Shown here: positions 1 through 8,369 of the stretch, piece by piece
Numbering within the stretch: position 1 is the stretch's first letter
How the letters are laid out: every line of letters begins with the position of its first letter
Assembly: GCF_030709675.1 (NCBI RefSeq)
Contig: NZ_JAUZQD010000016.1
Coordinates: 124,001 to 188,000 of the forward strand
DNA from: Symbioplanes lichenis
Lineage (GTDB): Bacteria; Actinomycetota; Actinomycetes; Mycobacteriales; Micromonosporaceae
Direction of reading: 5' to 3'
Length of the DNA: 64,000 nt
Notes under the pieces: model-generated
What the model was told of the DNA's origin: nothing
What the model saw: only the letters and a program-made list of their open reading frames with translations
Database searches by the model: none
Program-made: the position numbers and the translations under genes

Positions 1-87
1 GCGCTGGTGGCGGCCGCGGCCCTCGCGTCGGCCGCGATCCTGGCGGTGGCGGTGGTGACAGGCTTCTTCCACCCCGTTCTCGGCTGA
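1..87 (+). CDS. C-terminal end of a membrane protein (partial)
   Basis: The frame is open from base 1 to a TGA at 85-87. It encodes 28 residues, almost all Ala, Val, Leu and Ile, which look like a last transmembrane helix followed by a short tail ending PVLG. The rest of the gene lies outside the window, so no function can be given. Confidence 0.6.
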   Translation, partial: ALVAAAALASAAILAVAVVTGFFHPVLG

Positions 88-199
88 GACTTTTGGGTGT
101 CGCACGTCAAGGTGTCGTTGCGCTATAGTCGTACGCAGCCCCGGCGATCCGCTTGCCGCCGCTTCACCCACCCCGCTTCCGGCCGAAGGGCAGAGACAC

Positions 200-475
200 A
201 TGACAACCACCCCCTCGCGAGAGGAGACCGCCGTGACCGAGCGTCGCATCGATGTGGACGACAAGGCCCTCGCCGCCGCGGCCGCCTACCTCAAGACGAC
301 GAGCCCGGAGGAGACCATTAACGCCGCCCTGCGCCGGGTGGCCAAGATGCTCGACAGCAGCCGGGCCATGGACGAGCTGGTCACGATGGCCAAGAACGGC
401 GACTTCGACCTGCTCCTCGACAAGCGGAACTACCGGCCCCGCCCGACCCTGCCTCCCCTGCGGGAGGAGGCGTGA
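200..475 (+). CDS. VapB-type antitoxin, first of two tandem modules
   Basis: This 91-residue protein is the likely antitoxin for the PIN toxin that overlaps its stop codon. It resembles short VapB/DUF2191-type antitoxins: a strand containing RRIDVDD is followed by helices (ALAAAAAYL, then EETINAALRRVAKML), as in ribbon-helix-helix repressors. Such antitoxins bind their own promoter and cover the toxin active site. I chose the ATG at 200 because the paralogue at 1009 has the same N-terminal pattern (MTT-P-R-E/D-E). A GTG at 233 with a good Shine-Dalgarno (AGGAG) is an alternative start. The C-terminal tail, which would wrap the toxin, differs from the paralogue, so cross-neutralisation is not assured. 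Confidence 0.75.
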   Translation: MTTTPSREETAVTERRIDVDDKALAAAAAYLKTTSPEETINAALRRVAKMLDSSRAMDELVTMAKNGDFDLLLDKRNYRPRPTLPPLREEA

Positions 476-897
476 GCAAGCCCACCTATCTCGTGGACAC
501 GAGCGCCTACGCCCGCCTGATCCGCGACCAGGCGAAGGCGAACGAGTGGGACGAGGACCTGACGAACGGCCGGGTCGGCATCTGTTCCTTCACGGAGCTG
601 GAAATCTTCGTCAGCGTCCGCTCTTTGGAGCATCGCCAAGCCGTGGAGCGCGTGCTGCACGAGCGTTTCCCGTGGGTGCCCGTGCCCGACCGCGCGATGC
701 AGCGAGCCCAGGAGGTTCAATTCGCCCTGACCAAGCTCGGTCAGCACCGCTCGGCCGGGCCGGTCGACCTGCTGGTCGCGGCGACGGCGGAGCTGGGGGG
801 GCGGACGCTGCTGCACTACGACCGGGACTTCGCGACCGTGGCCGAGGTGACCGGGCAGCCGGTGCAGTGGATCGCGGAGCCCGGCACCGTCGACTGA
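472..897 (+). CDS. vapC: PIN-domain ribonuclease toxin, VapC family (first copy)
   Basis: This 141-residue PIN-domain protein is a predicted Mg2+-dependent RNase toxin. The acidic site typical of the family is visible: D9 (LVDTSAY), E42/E44 (TELEIF), D99 (AGPVDLL) and D117/D119 (HYDRDF). The GTG start overlaps the TGA of the antitoxin (GTGA), so translation is probably coupled. The C-terminal third is nearly identical to that of the second VapC at 1245, while the N-terminal half differs. That suggests duplication followed by divergence of the antitoxin-binding part. The RNA target cannot be read from sequence. Confidence 0.85.
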   Translation: MSKPTYLVDTSAYARLIRDQAKANEWDEDLTNGRVGICSFTELEIFVSVRSLEHRQAVERVLHERFPWVPVPDRAMQRAQEVQFALTKLGQHRSAGPVDLLVAATAELGGRTLLHYDRDFATVAEVTGQPVQWIAEPGTVD

Positions 898-1008
898 GAC
901 GAGACCCGACGGCGACCTGCACTCGGCAGTCGCCCATTTTTTCACCCACGAAAAGTCATACGACTAGTTGTCGCCAAGCCAGTATTCTCACGTGAAAGGC
1001 AGGAGCCG

Positions 1009-1248
1009 ATGACCACCATTCCCACCAGAGACGAGTCCGTCGTGGCCGAGCACCGGATCAAGCTGGATGAAAACGCGCTGATCGCCGCGGCAAAGTACCT
1101 CGACACCGAGTCGCCGGCGGAGACCGTCAACGCCGCCCTGCGCGAGGTGGCCGCCATGTTCAAGCGGCGCGAGGCCTTCGACCGGCTCGCCGCCCGGGGC
1201 GCCGCGGGTCAGTTCGACGAGCTCATGCACAAGAAGGACCGCCCGTGA
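1009..1248 (+). CDS. VapB-type antitoxin, second tandem module
   Basis: This 79-residue antitoxin is paralogous to the protein at 200: the N-terminus (MTTIPTRDES), an HRIKLDE strand and a TVNAALREVAAMF helix are shared. An AGGAG ribosome site lies just upstream of the ATG. The C-terminal tail is shorter and different, as expected if each antitoxin recognises its own toxin. It overlaps the downstream PIN toxin by four bases. The short AT-richer stretch at about 930-1000 probably holds the promoter of this module, so the two modules may be expressed separately. Confidence 0.75.
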   Translation: MTTIPTRDESVVAEHRIKLDENALIAAAKYLDTESPAETVNAALREVAAMFKRREAFDRLAARGAAGQFDELMHKKDRP

Positions 1249-1670
1249 CGAGCACGCGCTACCTGATCGACAACAGCTCCTTCACCCGGCTGGCCCACAA
1301 CCCCGGCCTCCGCGAGAAGTGGCGGAAGGCCATGGAGGACGGCATAGTGGGCGTCTGCGCACTGGCGGAGGTGGAGATCCTCTACAGCGCCCGGGACAAG
1401 GCCGAGTTCACCGAGATGCTCCGTGACCTGAGTGAGTCGTTCGTATGGGTCATGACGCCCGACCGGGCTGAGCATCGGTTGCGGGAGGTGCAGAGAGCCC
1501 TTGTGGACCGGGGAGCGCACAAGTCGGCCGGGCCGGTTGATCTGCTGATCGCGGCGGTGGCGGAGTTGCAGGGACTGACCGTGTTGCACTACGACCGGGA
1601 CTTCGCGACCGTGGCGCGGGTGACTGGGCAGCCGGTGCAGTGGGTGGCCGAGCCGGGGAGTGTCGATTGA
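1245..1670 (+). CDS. vapC: PIN-domain ribonuclease toxin, VapC family (second copy)
   Basis: This 141-residue PIN protein is the same length as the first copy and has acidic residues at the same positions: D9 (LIDNSSF), E42/E44 (AEVEIL), D99 (AGPVDLL) and D117/D119 (HYDRDF). It starts with GTG inside the stop codon of its antitoxin. From about residue 92 onward it is almost identical to the first VapC, including AGPVDLL, LHYDRDFATVA and VTGQPVQW. The N-terminal region is clearly diverged. All catalytic positions are kept, so it is probably active. Confidence 0.85.
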   Translation: MTSTRYLIDNSSFTRLAHNPGLREKWRKAMEDGIVGVCALAEVEILYSARDKAEFTEMLRDLSESFVWVMTPDRAEHRLREVQRALVDRGAHKSAGPVDLLIAAVAELQGLTVLHYDRDFATVARVTGQPVQWVAEPGSVD

Positions 1671-1745
1671 GTGATTGTTTCCCGGGCGTCGACTGTGGGC
1701 AGGTTCTAGGCATCCCCTGATGACGTAGCACGGAGGTTCACCCCC

Positions 1746-1961
1746 ATGAGCGAGCACGAGGTCAACCGCAGCGCCCGGACCGGGAAGTTCGTCAAGGAGA
1801 GCACGACCGAGCGGGACCCCAAGGGAACCACGACCGAGCATGTCGGTGGTGACAAGACCGGTGGCGAGCACGAGGTGCACCGCAGCACGACCACCGGGAA
1901 GTTCGTGTCGGAGACCACGACCGAGCTGCACCCGGCGACGACGGAGACCCAGAAGGTCTGA
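1746..1961 (+). CDS. Small two-repeat RTGKFV-type protein
   Basis: This is a 71-residue, hydrophilic, Thr/Glu/Lys-rich protein with a strong GGAGG site upstream of the ATG. It is built from two copies of one motif: EHEVNRSARTGKFVKEST near the N-terminus and EHEVHRSTTTGKFVSETT in the second half, each followed by TE plus an acidic or Thr-rich stretch. Short proteins with an RS-x-TG-x-FV-x-x-x-TA motif are widespread in bacteria and phages, usually as hypothetical proteins. No signal peptide or membrane segment is present. It is followed at once by a terminator, so it forms a single-gene unit. Function unknown. Confidence 0.65.
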   Translation: MSEHEVNRSARTGKFVKESTTERDPKGTTTEHVGGDKTGGEHEVHRSTTTGKFVSETTTELHPATTETQKV

Positions 1962-1977
1962 GTTTCCGCGCCAGCCT

Positions 1978-2010
1978 CTGCCCTCCACGGACCTTGTGGA
2001 GGGCAGTTTT
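1978..2010 (+). terminator. Rho-independent terminator
   Basis: Perfect 11-bp arms (CTGCCCTCCAC and GTGGAGGGCAG) flank a 7-base loop and are followed by TTTT on the plus strand. It lies 16 bases after the small RTGKFV protein and separates it from the convergent minus-strand gene. Confidence 0.85.
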
Positions 2011-2053
2011 CGTTCCCGGCAAGCCAGCCCCACAAGAGCCGGCCCGCGAACGG

Positions 2054-2554
2054 TCAGGCGTGGTCGGCGCAGCAGGGAGTGGGGTGGCGGTTCTCGAAGG
2101 GGACCAGTTTGCCACCCGCGGCCGGCATCACGGTGAGGATCAGACGACCGTCGCGCCAGACCGGACGTACGAAATTGTTGGTCTGAAGGGTTGTGTCACG
2201 ATCCGCCGGGCCACCGCCCAGGACCTCGATCGCGTCGATGGCACTGAGGGCCAGCACCGAGGCCACGGTCAGGTCGCCGACCAGCTTGTCGACGCCCGGA
2301 TAGATGACCGCGCGGCCCGAGACGCCGTGGGCCGCCGCCGCAGAGGCGCTGGAGTCGCCCAGAGCGGCCGGCACAATCCCGGAGAACTCGAGCGACCACG
2401 CCACGTGCGGGCGCGGCGACGAAACCAGGTGCGTGCAGGCGTGGATCGGGGCGGGGTCGAGCGACGCCAGCCAGTGTTCGGCGGTGGCGGTGTCGGGGTG
2501 GCCGAGGGTGACCCCGACGACGGTGCCGTCGCCGGGGTCCACAGCGGATGTCAC
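2054..2554 (-). CDS. Conserved-looking partner of the PHP phosphoesterase, unknown function
   Basis: This 166-residue protein starts with a GTG that overlaps the TGA of the upstream PHP gene (GTGA), so the two are translationally coupled. There is no signal peptide. It is an alpha/beta-looking soluble protein with several hydrophobic strands (GTVVGVTLG, VAWSLEFSG, GRAVIYPG, RLILTVMP) and a His/Cys-containing C-terminus (CCADHA). I do not recognise the family. The coupling suggests a role linked to the phosphoesterase, although the partner is predicted cytoplasmic while the PHP enzyme is exported. Confidence 0.65.
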   Translation of the reverse strand: MTSAVDPGDGTVVGVTLGHPDTATAEHWLASLDPAPIHACTHLVSSPRPHVAWSLEFSGIVPAALGDSSASAAAAHGVSGRAVIYPGVDKLVGDLTVASVLALSAIDAIEVLGGGPADRDTTLQTNNFVRPVWRDGRLILTVMPAAGGKLVPFENRHPTPCCADHA

Positions 2555-4263
2555 TTGGGCAGGACCCAGATCGGGTTGGTGTAGAACCACAGGTCGCCCC
2601 ACGGGTCGGCGGCGCCGGCCACATCGAGTTGGGGGCCGTGGGGGTCGACCGCGGCGCCCATGAGGCCGGGCTGGGTGCGGTTGCCGTCGGTGCCGCGCAG
2701 CCGCAGATAGAACGGCTTGTCGAGGCGGCCCAGGTTGTAGGTCACCGCGAGCTTCTTCGAGCCGGCCTTCACCTCGTAGGACTTGACGACCTTGGCGGTC
2801 GGCGCCTGGAACGTGTCCTTGTCGGCGACGGGCCCGGTGACCTGGCCGACGATGACGTCGACGCGCTGGAGGACCGGCACGAACTGGGCCCAGTTGGGCT
2901 GGTCCTGAAGGTCGATCTCGACGGTGAGCTCCGTGGCGGTGCCGCGCTTGACGTGCAGGACGCCCCCGAGCGGCGTACCCGTGAAGGAACGCCGGTCCCC
3001 CGCCTGGCGCACGCGGGCGTCCAGGCCCTTGATGAGGCGACCGTGGTCGACCCAGACGCGGCCGGCGCGGAGGCCGTCCATCACCGCCTGGTACGAGAAC
3101 GAGGTCGCCCCGACCGACGTACGCCCGTAGAAGCCGGGCCAGAAGTCGCCCGCACCCGTGTTGACCGTGCCGGTGTAGACGGGGTCGTTGTACTTGCCGT
3201 TGAGCTCGAAGTTGCTCCCCGGCCCGCGGTCGGACTGGTCGAGATAGTTGACGTGGCTGTCCGAGTTGACGGTGATCCACCACGCCTTGCCCTCGGCCAG
3301 GAGGCTGTCCCAGAGGCCGCCGACCGTGGCGGTCATCCAGTCGAAGCCGCCCCACGTGCGGTAGCTCTCCAGCGGATAGCCCGGGTAGGACGCGGCCGAC
3401 GGGTTGTTGTCGTAGTAGCCGCGCGCGCCGCCGCGGCCGTTCGGGGCGGGGATGCCGGCGGCCTGGTGGCCGGGGGCGCCCTCGAAGCCGACGGCGACGG
3501 TCGGGTCGGCGTCGCGCCAGTTGCGGATCTCGTGCGGCGAGTCGATGCCGCGGCGGGCCGGGTGGTTGGCGAGGAAGAGGGCGCCGTCGATCTTGCGCTT
3601 GCGCACCTGCTCGCCGAGGAACTTGATGCCGGCGATCGCGGTCGCTTCGAGCTGCTCGGTGGTGGCGGTGGCGGGCTGGAGCGAGCCGTCGTACGCGTTC
3701 TCGAACTGCTTGAGGACGGCGACCTCGTTCTTGCCCGGCTGCACGAAGACCGTCGCGTGCTCGGCGCCCGGGATGTTCCACTCCAGACCCTGGAAGGTCA
3801 GCAGGTCCTTGAGCTCGGCCCGGGTGGCGAGGATGTCGGGGTTGACCTTGTCGACGCCGATCTTCGCGTGGGTGACGCTGCCGTGGTCGGTGATGACAAC
3901 CCAGTCGAGCCCGTACGCGCGGCCGTGCCGGGCCTGGTCCGCCACCCGGTACTGGGCGTCGGAGCTGTACTGGGTGTGGATGTGGTGGTCGCCGGCGAGC
4001 CAGGTGAAGCCGCCCTTCGCCGTGCCGCCGCCCTGCGGCCCGTGGGCGTGCGGGAGCCCGGCCGCCGCCGCGGCCGACGGGGTCGCGAGCACCGAGGCGG
4101 CCGCCCCGGCGCCGAGCAGGCCCGCCCCGCGCAGGAAGCCCCGGCGCGAGACGTCGGCCGGCGAGAGCTCGCTGTCGGGCACGCTGAGATCGAGCGCGGG
4201 CTCGACGTCGCCGCCGGCGGGCGCGTGGTCGTGATCGTGATCGTGGTGGTGGCCGTGACCCAT
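2551..4263 (-). CDS. Tat-exported PHP-domain metallophosphoesterase (CehA/McbA type)
   Basis: This 570-residue protein is a predicted extracytoplasmic phosphoesterase or metallohydrolase. The N-terminus is His-rich (GHGHHHDHDHDH), followed by a twin-arginine signal (SRRGFLRG, residues 39-46) and an Ala-rich hydrophobic stretch. The PHP signature follows in the early mature part: GDHHIHTQYSSDA, then VVITDHGSV, and later FLANHPARRG and WWITVNSDSHV, which supply the usual His/Asp metal ligands. The ATG at 4263 has a GGAG nine bases upstream and is preferred over the in-frame ATG 39 bases further upstream. The His-rich leader before a Tat signal is unusual and could bind metal in the cytoplasm. 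The substrate is unknown. Confidence 0.8.
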   Translation of the reverse strand: MGHGHHHDHDHDHAPAGGDVEPALDLSVPDSELSPADVSRRGFLRGAGLLGAGAAASVLATPSAAAAAGLPHAHGPQGGGTAKGGFTWLAGDHHIHTQYSSDAQYRVADQARHGRAYGLDWVVITDHGSVTHAKIGVDKVNPDILATRAELKDLLTFQGLEWNIPGAEHATVFVQPGKNEVAVLKQFENAYDGSLQPATATTEQLEATAIAGIKFLGEQVRKRKIDGALFLANHPARRGIDSPHEIRNWRDADPTVAVGFEGAPGHQAAGIPAPNGRGGARGYYDNNPSAASYPGYPLESYRTWGGFDWMTATVGGLWDSLLAEGKAWWITVNSDSHVNYLDQSDRGPGSNFELNGKYNDPVYTGTVNTGAGDFWPGFYGRTSVGATSFSYQAVMDGLRAGRVWVDHGRLIKGLDARVRQAGDRRSFTGTPLGGVLHVKRGTATELTVEIDLQDQPNWAQFVPVLQRVDVIVGQVTGPVADKDTFQAPTAKVVKSYEVKAGSKKLAVTYNLGRLDKPFYLRLRGTDGNRTQPGLMGAAVDPHGPQLDVAGAADPWGDLWFYTNPIWVLPK

Positions 4264-4589
4264 GTCGGAGGCTCCAAAGATCGACACATGTGACCGCGCC
4301 AATGTCGCGGGCGCCGTTCAACGGAGAGTGTCCATGACATGACCGGCGCCTTTCTTTTTCTCGATGAGCGTGATTCTGCCCACGCTTTCACCTCGCAATT
4401 CGGGCAAACTCCGGTGCGCCCGCCGCATTCGTGTCGCATGGCTCTCAACCTGCGCATCCAGGAAAGTCACAGGTGCACCGGCGACATACGATCGGGGCAG
4501 CGAGGATCATTCAGCGGCCCCCGCCGGTCGAGGTGAGGCCCTGAATAACCCTCGAGAGCGCGGACACCGTCAATGGGGGAACGACACCG
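4264..4589. other. Intergenic region between divergent PHP and yceI genes
   Basis: These 326 bases have no convincing gene. The two short open frames here have no codon bias or ribosome sites. The region must contain the two divergent promoters; a TACGAT near 4487 could be a -10 for yceI, but I cannot pair it with a clear -35 element. Confidence 0.5.
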
Positions 4590-5255
4590 ATGAATGACCG
4601 CCCGACCCGGTTGTGGAATGGCGTCACCATTCCGGAGCCGGGCGTCTACCTTCTCGACGAGGCGCACAAGCGCGTCGGCTTCCAGGCGCAGCACATGATG
4701 GTCAGCGTGGTGCGGGGCGAGTTCGCCGACGCGCGCGCCCACATCGTCGTCGGCGAGGACCCGCTGCGGACGACGGTCACGGCCAGCATCCGTACGGGCA
4801 GCCTCACCACCCACAACGACGACCGCGACGTCCACCTGCGCGGCCCCGACTTCCTCGACGTCGACCGCTACCCGGCGATCCGGTTCCGCGGCACCGGCCT
4901 CACCCGCCAGGAGCCCCGCGACGAGATCTTCATGTGGGCCCGCCTGCGCAACAATCCGCTCACGCGCCGGGGCGCCGGGGCGGCCACCCCGGAGGACGCC
5001 GCCCTCAACCCGAACAAGTTCGTCCTGCACGGCGAGCTGACCGTCAAGGACGTGCGGCGGCCGGTGGACGTGCACGTCGACTTCGGCGGCGCCGGCCGCG
5101 ATCCTTACGGCAACGACATCTTCGGCTTCACCGCCACCGCGGACATCGACCGGGAGGACTTCGGCCTGGTCTGGAACGTCGCCCTCGAGGCCGGCGGCGT
5201 CCTGGTCGGCAAGAAGATCCGCATCGAGATCGCCGGCGAAGCGATCCGGCAATAA
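4590..5255 (+). CDS. YceI-family lipocalin-like protein
   Basis: This 221-residue protein belongs to the YceI family, beta-barrels that bind long polyisoprenoid or amphiphilic ligands. Family features are visible: an N-terminal PGVYLLDEAHKRVGFQAQHM segment, TVTASIRTGSLTTHNDDRDVH, DFLDVDRYPAIRFRGTGL, a HGELTVKDVRRPVDV strand and a final DREDFGLVWN motif. No signal peptide is seen, so it is probably cytoplasmic, as with many actinobacterial members. It is slightly longer than usual because of an insertion around residues 120-135. A 99-bp palindrome follows the stop codon. Confidence 0.85.
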   Translation: MNDRPTRLWNGVTIPEPGVYLLDEAHKRVGFQAQHMMVSVVRGEFADARAHIVVGEDPLRTTVTASIRTGSLTTHNDDRDVHLRGPDFLDVDRYPAIRFRGTGLTRQEPRDEIFMWARLRNNPLTRRGAGAATPEDAALNPNKFVLHGELTVKDVRRPVDVHVDFGGAGRDPYGNDIFGFTATADIDREDFGLVWNVALEAGGVLVGKKIRIEIAGEAIRQ

Positions 5256-5280
5256 CATGGCCTCGCCTCCGGCTCGGCGG

Positions 5281-5379
5281 GCACTGCGCCCCGGGGAGCC
5301 GATGACTTGAACACCGGAAACGGACGAAGAACCCCGCTTCGCCCGTTTCCGGCGCCCAAGTCATCGACGGGCGCAGTGC
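5281..5379. repeat. 99-bp nested palindrome (large hairpin)
   Basis: Four nested inverted-repeat pairs share one axis: GCACTGCGCCC (5281) with GGGCGCAGTGC (5369); GATGACTTG (5301) with CAAGTCATC (5357); CCGGAAACGG (5314) with CCGTTTCCGG (5343); and CGAAG (5325) with CTTCG (5337). It lies between two genes in the same direction and has no T-run. It could be a strong hairpin terminator, an RNA-processing signal, or a remnant of a small palindromic mobile element. Confidence 0.75.
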
Positions 5380-5468
5380 GACGTGGGACCGGCCCTGGCG
5401 GGCCTGGGTGTGAGGCTGGGCGGTGGCCCTGGCGGGCTTCGGTGGGGGGCATGATCTAGCCTCGCGGG

Positions 5469-7376
5469 ATGGCCGAAGGCGCCGGGACGGCGGTCGAGGA
5501 GGCGCACGGGGAGTTGTCGCTCGCCCGTGTCGCCCTCGCGGAGGACGATCTGGCGCATGCCGCGTCGCATCTGGCGGGGGCGCTGGCGCTCGCGCCCGGG
5601 CTGCCCGAGGCGCACGAGCTGCTGGCGGCCCTGGCGGTGCGCACGGCCGACAGCGGCCTGTTGCTCTTCCCGCTGCACGAGCCCGCCTTCATCGGTACGG
5701 TCGTCGCGCACGCCCACCTGCTCGCCCCCGCCGATCCGGGGCGGGCGCTCGGCCTGCTGGCCCGGGCGACGGCCGCCGCGCCCGAGCAGCCGTGGGCCGA
5801 CGTGACCTGGGTCCGGGCGCTCGACGCGGGAAGTGTCGAGGGGCAGGCGCTGGCGCAGGTGTTCACCACGGTGATGCGGCCGCTGGGGGATCCGGCGGAG
5901 GAGTCCGTGCGTACGGCGAACGAGGTCTATCTCGACCTGGCCCGGCGCGCCGTGGCCGCCCACCCGGACGATCCGATGGTGCACGCGACCGCCGCCGGGG
6001 TGGGCCGCCGGCTCGGGGCCACGGGGGCGGCCGTCGTCTGGGGCGCGCGGGCGGTGGAGTTGCAGCCGAGCAAGCTGACCCTGGTCTGGTACGCCTACGC
6101 CCTCCGCGCCGACGGGCGCGACGACGACGGGATCGCGGTGCTGCGGGACGCGTACCGGCGCTTTCCGCGTGAGCTGGATCTCTGTGCCGACCTCGCCAAC
6201 TGGCTCGCCGCGACCGGCCGGGCGGCCGAGGGGATCGCGCTGCTGGAGGAGGCCGTCGCGCGCGATCCCTCGTACGACTGTGTCGTGCACACGTTGCACA
6301 GCATGCGCTTCGACGAGGACGGCGACGTTCGTCACTTGATCGCGCTGGCCGACTACACGCGGGACCATCCGCCGTCGGGCCACGAGCACTACGAGCTGGA
6401 GACCGCCTGCCGGGGACGGCCGTGGCTGGGCCTGCCGGCCGCCGCGACGGAGGCCTGCGTCAACATGCTCGCGCAGGTGCCGGCCGACGCGGGCGACCTC
6501 GGCACCATGGCCCTGTCGGCGCTGGAGGTGCCCAGCGCCCTGTCTCTCGTGCGGCGGCGGTTCCCCGGTGTGACGATCGACATCGGCGGCGAGACACCCC
6601 CCGACATGACTTCAGCGGTACGCCCGGGGCGCGCGCTGTGGACGTACACGGGGAAGGTGGCCTCGCCCGCCGTGCCGCCGCCGTCGCAGGAGGCCGTGGA
6701 GCTCGCCCGCCGGGTCGTCACGCCGATCTGGGCGCACCCGATCGCGGTCTATGACCAAGCTCTCCCCCTCGGGCAGCTCCCGATCGACGACCTGCTCGGC
6801 CTGCTCGTGCACCCGCCGGCCGCCCCGGACGGCTCGGTCGAGCTGCCGCCGGGGTGGTGGGAGCGGAGCGTGCAGGTGTTCGCGGCTCTCGGCGTGCTGC
6901 ACTCCGCGGAGCCGGGCCGCAACCACCCGACCGACACGACCGCCCACCGCCGGATCCTGGCCGAGGTGGCGTTCGGGGTCGAGGACTGGGCCACCGAGGC
7001 GGCACTGTTCGCACTGGTCGTCGCGGCCTGGCTCGACCCGCTGGGCCGGACCGAGGTGGCGGCGACGGTGGCGATGAGGTTCGTCACGGCGGTGCGGGCG
7101 GCGCAGGGGCGGGTGGTGACGATCCTCGACTCGCTGGCGGAGCTGGTGCTGATGACGCCGGGGCTGGACGGGGAGGTGCGGGCGCTGGCGCGGGAGGTGC
7201 TGACGGCTTCCGCGGCGGCCGATGCCGCGGCTTCGGACGCCGGTTCTCCCGCTGAGTCCGCCGCTGCCGGTCCTGCCGCCGCCGGATCCGCCGCCGCCGA
7301 CCCTTCCGCCGCCGCTGGCCCTTCCGCCGCCGGGCGGTCTTGGCTCCGGCGCCTTTTCGGGCGCCGGGCCTCCTGA
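5469..7376 (+). CDS. Tetratricopeptide-like repeat protein
   Basis: This 635-residue Ala/Leu-rich helical protein has no signal peptide. TPR-like helix pairs are visible at the N-terminus (residues 15-60, an EDDLAHAASHLAGALALAPG unit), around 120-180, and at 200-260 (the ALRADGRDDDGIAVLRDAYRRFPRELDLCADLANWL segment). The middle (330-560) is a mixed alpha/beta region I cannot place. The C-terminal 60 residues are a low-complexity Ala/Pro/Ser linker ending in a basic WLRRLFGRR tail that could touch membrane or nucleic acid. The gene stands alone and is probably a scaffold. Function unknown. Confidence 0.7.
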   Translation: MAEGAGTAVEEAHGELSLARVALAEDDLAHAASHLAGALALAPGLPEAHELLAALAVRTADSGLLLFPLHEPAFIGTVVAHAHLLAPADPGRALGLLARATAAAPEQPWADVTWVRALDAGSVEGQALAQVFTTVMRPLGDPAEESVRTANEVYLDLARRAVAAHPDDPMVHATAAGVGRRLGATGAAVVWGARAVELQPSKLTLVWYAYALRADGRDDDGIAVLRDAYRRFPRELDLCADLANWLAATGRAAEGIALLEEAVARDPSYDCVVHTLHSMRFDEDGDVRHLIALADYTRDHPPSGHEHYELETACRGRPWLGLPAAATEACVNMLAQVPADAGDLGTMALSALEVPSALSLVRRRFPGVTIDIGGETPPDMTSAVRPGRALWTYTGKVASPAVPPPSQEAVELARRVVTPIWAHPIAVYDQALPLGQLPIDDLLGLLVHPPAAPDGSVELPPGWWERSVQVFAALGVLHSAEPGRNHPTDTTAHRRILAEVAFGVEDWATEAALFALVVAAWLDPLGRTEVAATVAMRFVTAVRAAQGRVVTILDSLAELVLMTPGLDGEVRALAREVLTASAAADAAASDAGSPAESAAAGPAAAGSAAADPSAAAGPSAAGRSWLRRLFGRRAS

Positions 7377-7486
7377 CTTCGGGCTGTTCCTCTTGCTCTT
7401 TGCCCGGGCCGCCGGTTACTCGGCTTGTTTCTTTACCCGGGCTGCGGGGCTGCGGGGCTGCGGGTTACCGCGGCTGGGGCTGCGGG

Positions 7487-8182
7487 TTACTCGGCGCCGG
7501 GGCCGGCGGGGGCCTTGCCGTTGTCGGCGAAGCCGAACGTCGTGCCCTTGCCCGAGGCGCCCGCGACGGCCTGCACACCCTCGTCGTCCAGGGCCCGGAC
7601 GTTGTAGCCCTTGTCACCCTTGATTGCGTACCGGAACTTGCCCTCGACCTCGCCCTTCGACTGGATCGTGAAGAGCTGACCGCTGGCCGACGCGTCGCAC
7701 GGGGCGGCGTCCAGCATGGCGGGCCCGCTGGACTGCATGCTCAGCCCGATGCAGGCCTGCTCGCCGGAGCTGTCCGCCTTGGCCGTACGGATCCAGTGTT
7801 TCTCGTCATTGACAGGCACCAGCACGAAGAGCGTCGTGTCGCTGTCGCCGTCGGTCAGCGCGAGGTGACCCTTGTCGTCGACGTGCAGCACGGTCTCGTA
7901 CGTGTCGGTGGGCGCGATGACGATCTGCCGCTCGCCGTCCAGGACGGGGTTGCCGGTCTTCTCGGGCTTCTCGGCGGTGGCCCCGGCCCCGTCGTCCGCG
8001 GCTTCCGTCGTGGGCTCCGCTTCCGCCGAGCCGGCGCCGGTCTCGGCCGCGGGGGTCGTGGCGGACGGCGTGCTGCCCGCCGGGCTCGCGGCGGTGGTGT
8101 CGGCCGGGGTGGACGAGCAGGCAGCGAGGGCCAGCACCGATCCTGCGGCGATGGCGGCTGCGGCGACGTGGCGGCGGCGCAC
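7487..8182 (-). CDS. Secreted lipoprotein with ricin-like C-terminal region
   Basis: This 231-residue protein starts at a GTG at 8182 with AGGAGG seven bases upstream; the frame stays open upstream but that part is Pro-rich and lacks a ribosome site. The signal peptide is RRRH plus a hydrophobic run ending in LALAAC, a lipobox, so the mature protein is lipid-anchored outside the cell. A Thr/Ala/Glu-rich linker of about 70 residues follows. The C-terminal 140 residues contain CIGLSM, LDAAPCDASASGQLFTI and YNVRALDD, which resemble beta-trefoil ricin-type repeats with a Cys pair. Carbohydrate binding is an inference. It is transcribed alone. Confidence 0.75.
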   Translation of the reverse strand: MRRRHVAAAAIAAGSVLALAACSSTPADTTAASPAGSTPSATTPAAETGAGSAEAEPTTEAADDGAGATAEKPEKTGNPVLDGERQIVIAPTDTYETVLHVDDKGHLALTDGDSDTTLFVLVPVNDEKHWIRTAKADSSGEQACIGLSMQSSGPAMLDAAPCDASASGQLFTIQSKGEVEGKFRYAIKGDKGYNVRALDDEGVQAVAGASGKGTTFGFADNGKAPAGPGAE

Positions 8183-8369
8183 TTGGGTACCTCCTGGGGG
8201 TGGCGGTCCATGGCCCGGGGGTGGTGGGCGGTCCACGATTCATGCCCGTTGATCGCCGGGGCCGAAACGCGGGTTGTCCTGATTCGACGGATTCCCAACC
8301 AAAGGAGGTCGCAGGGCCGGCCGCTTTCCCGGCCGGAGAAGGTTCCCGCTTCGTGCGACGATGGTGACC

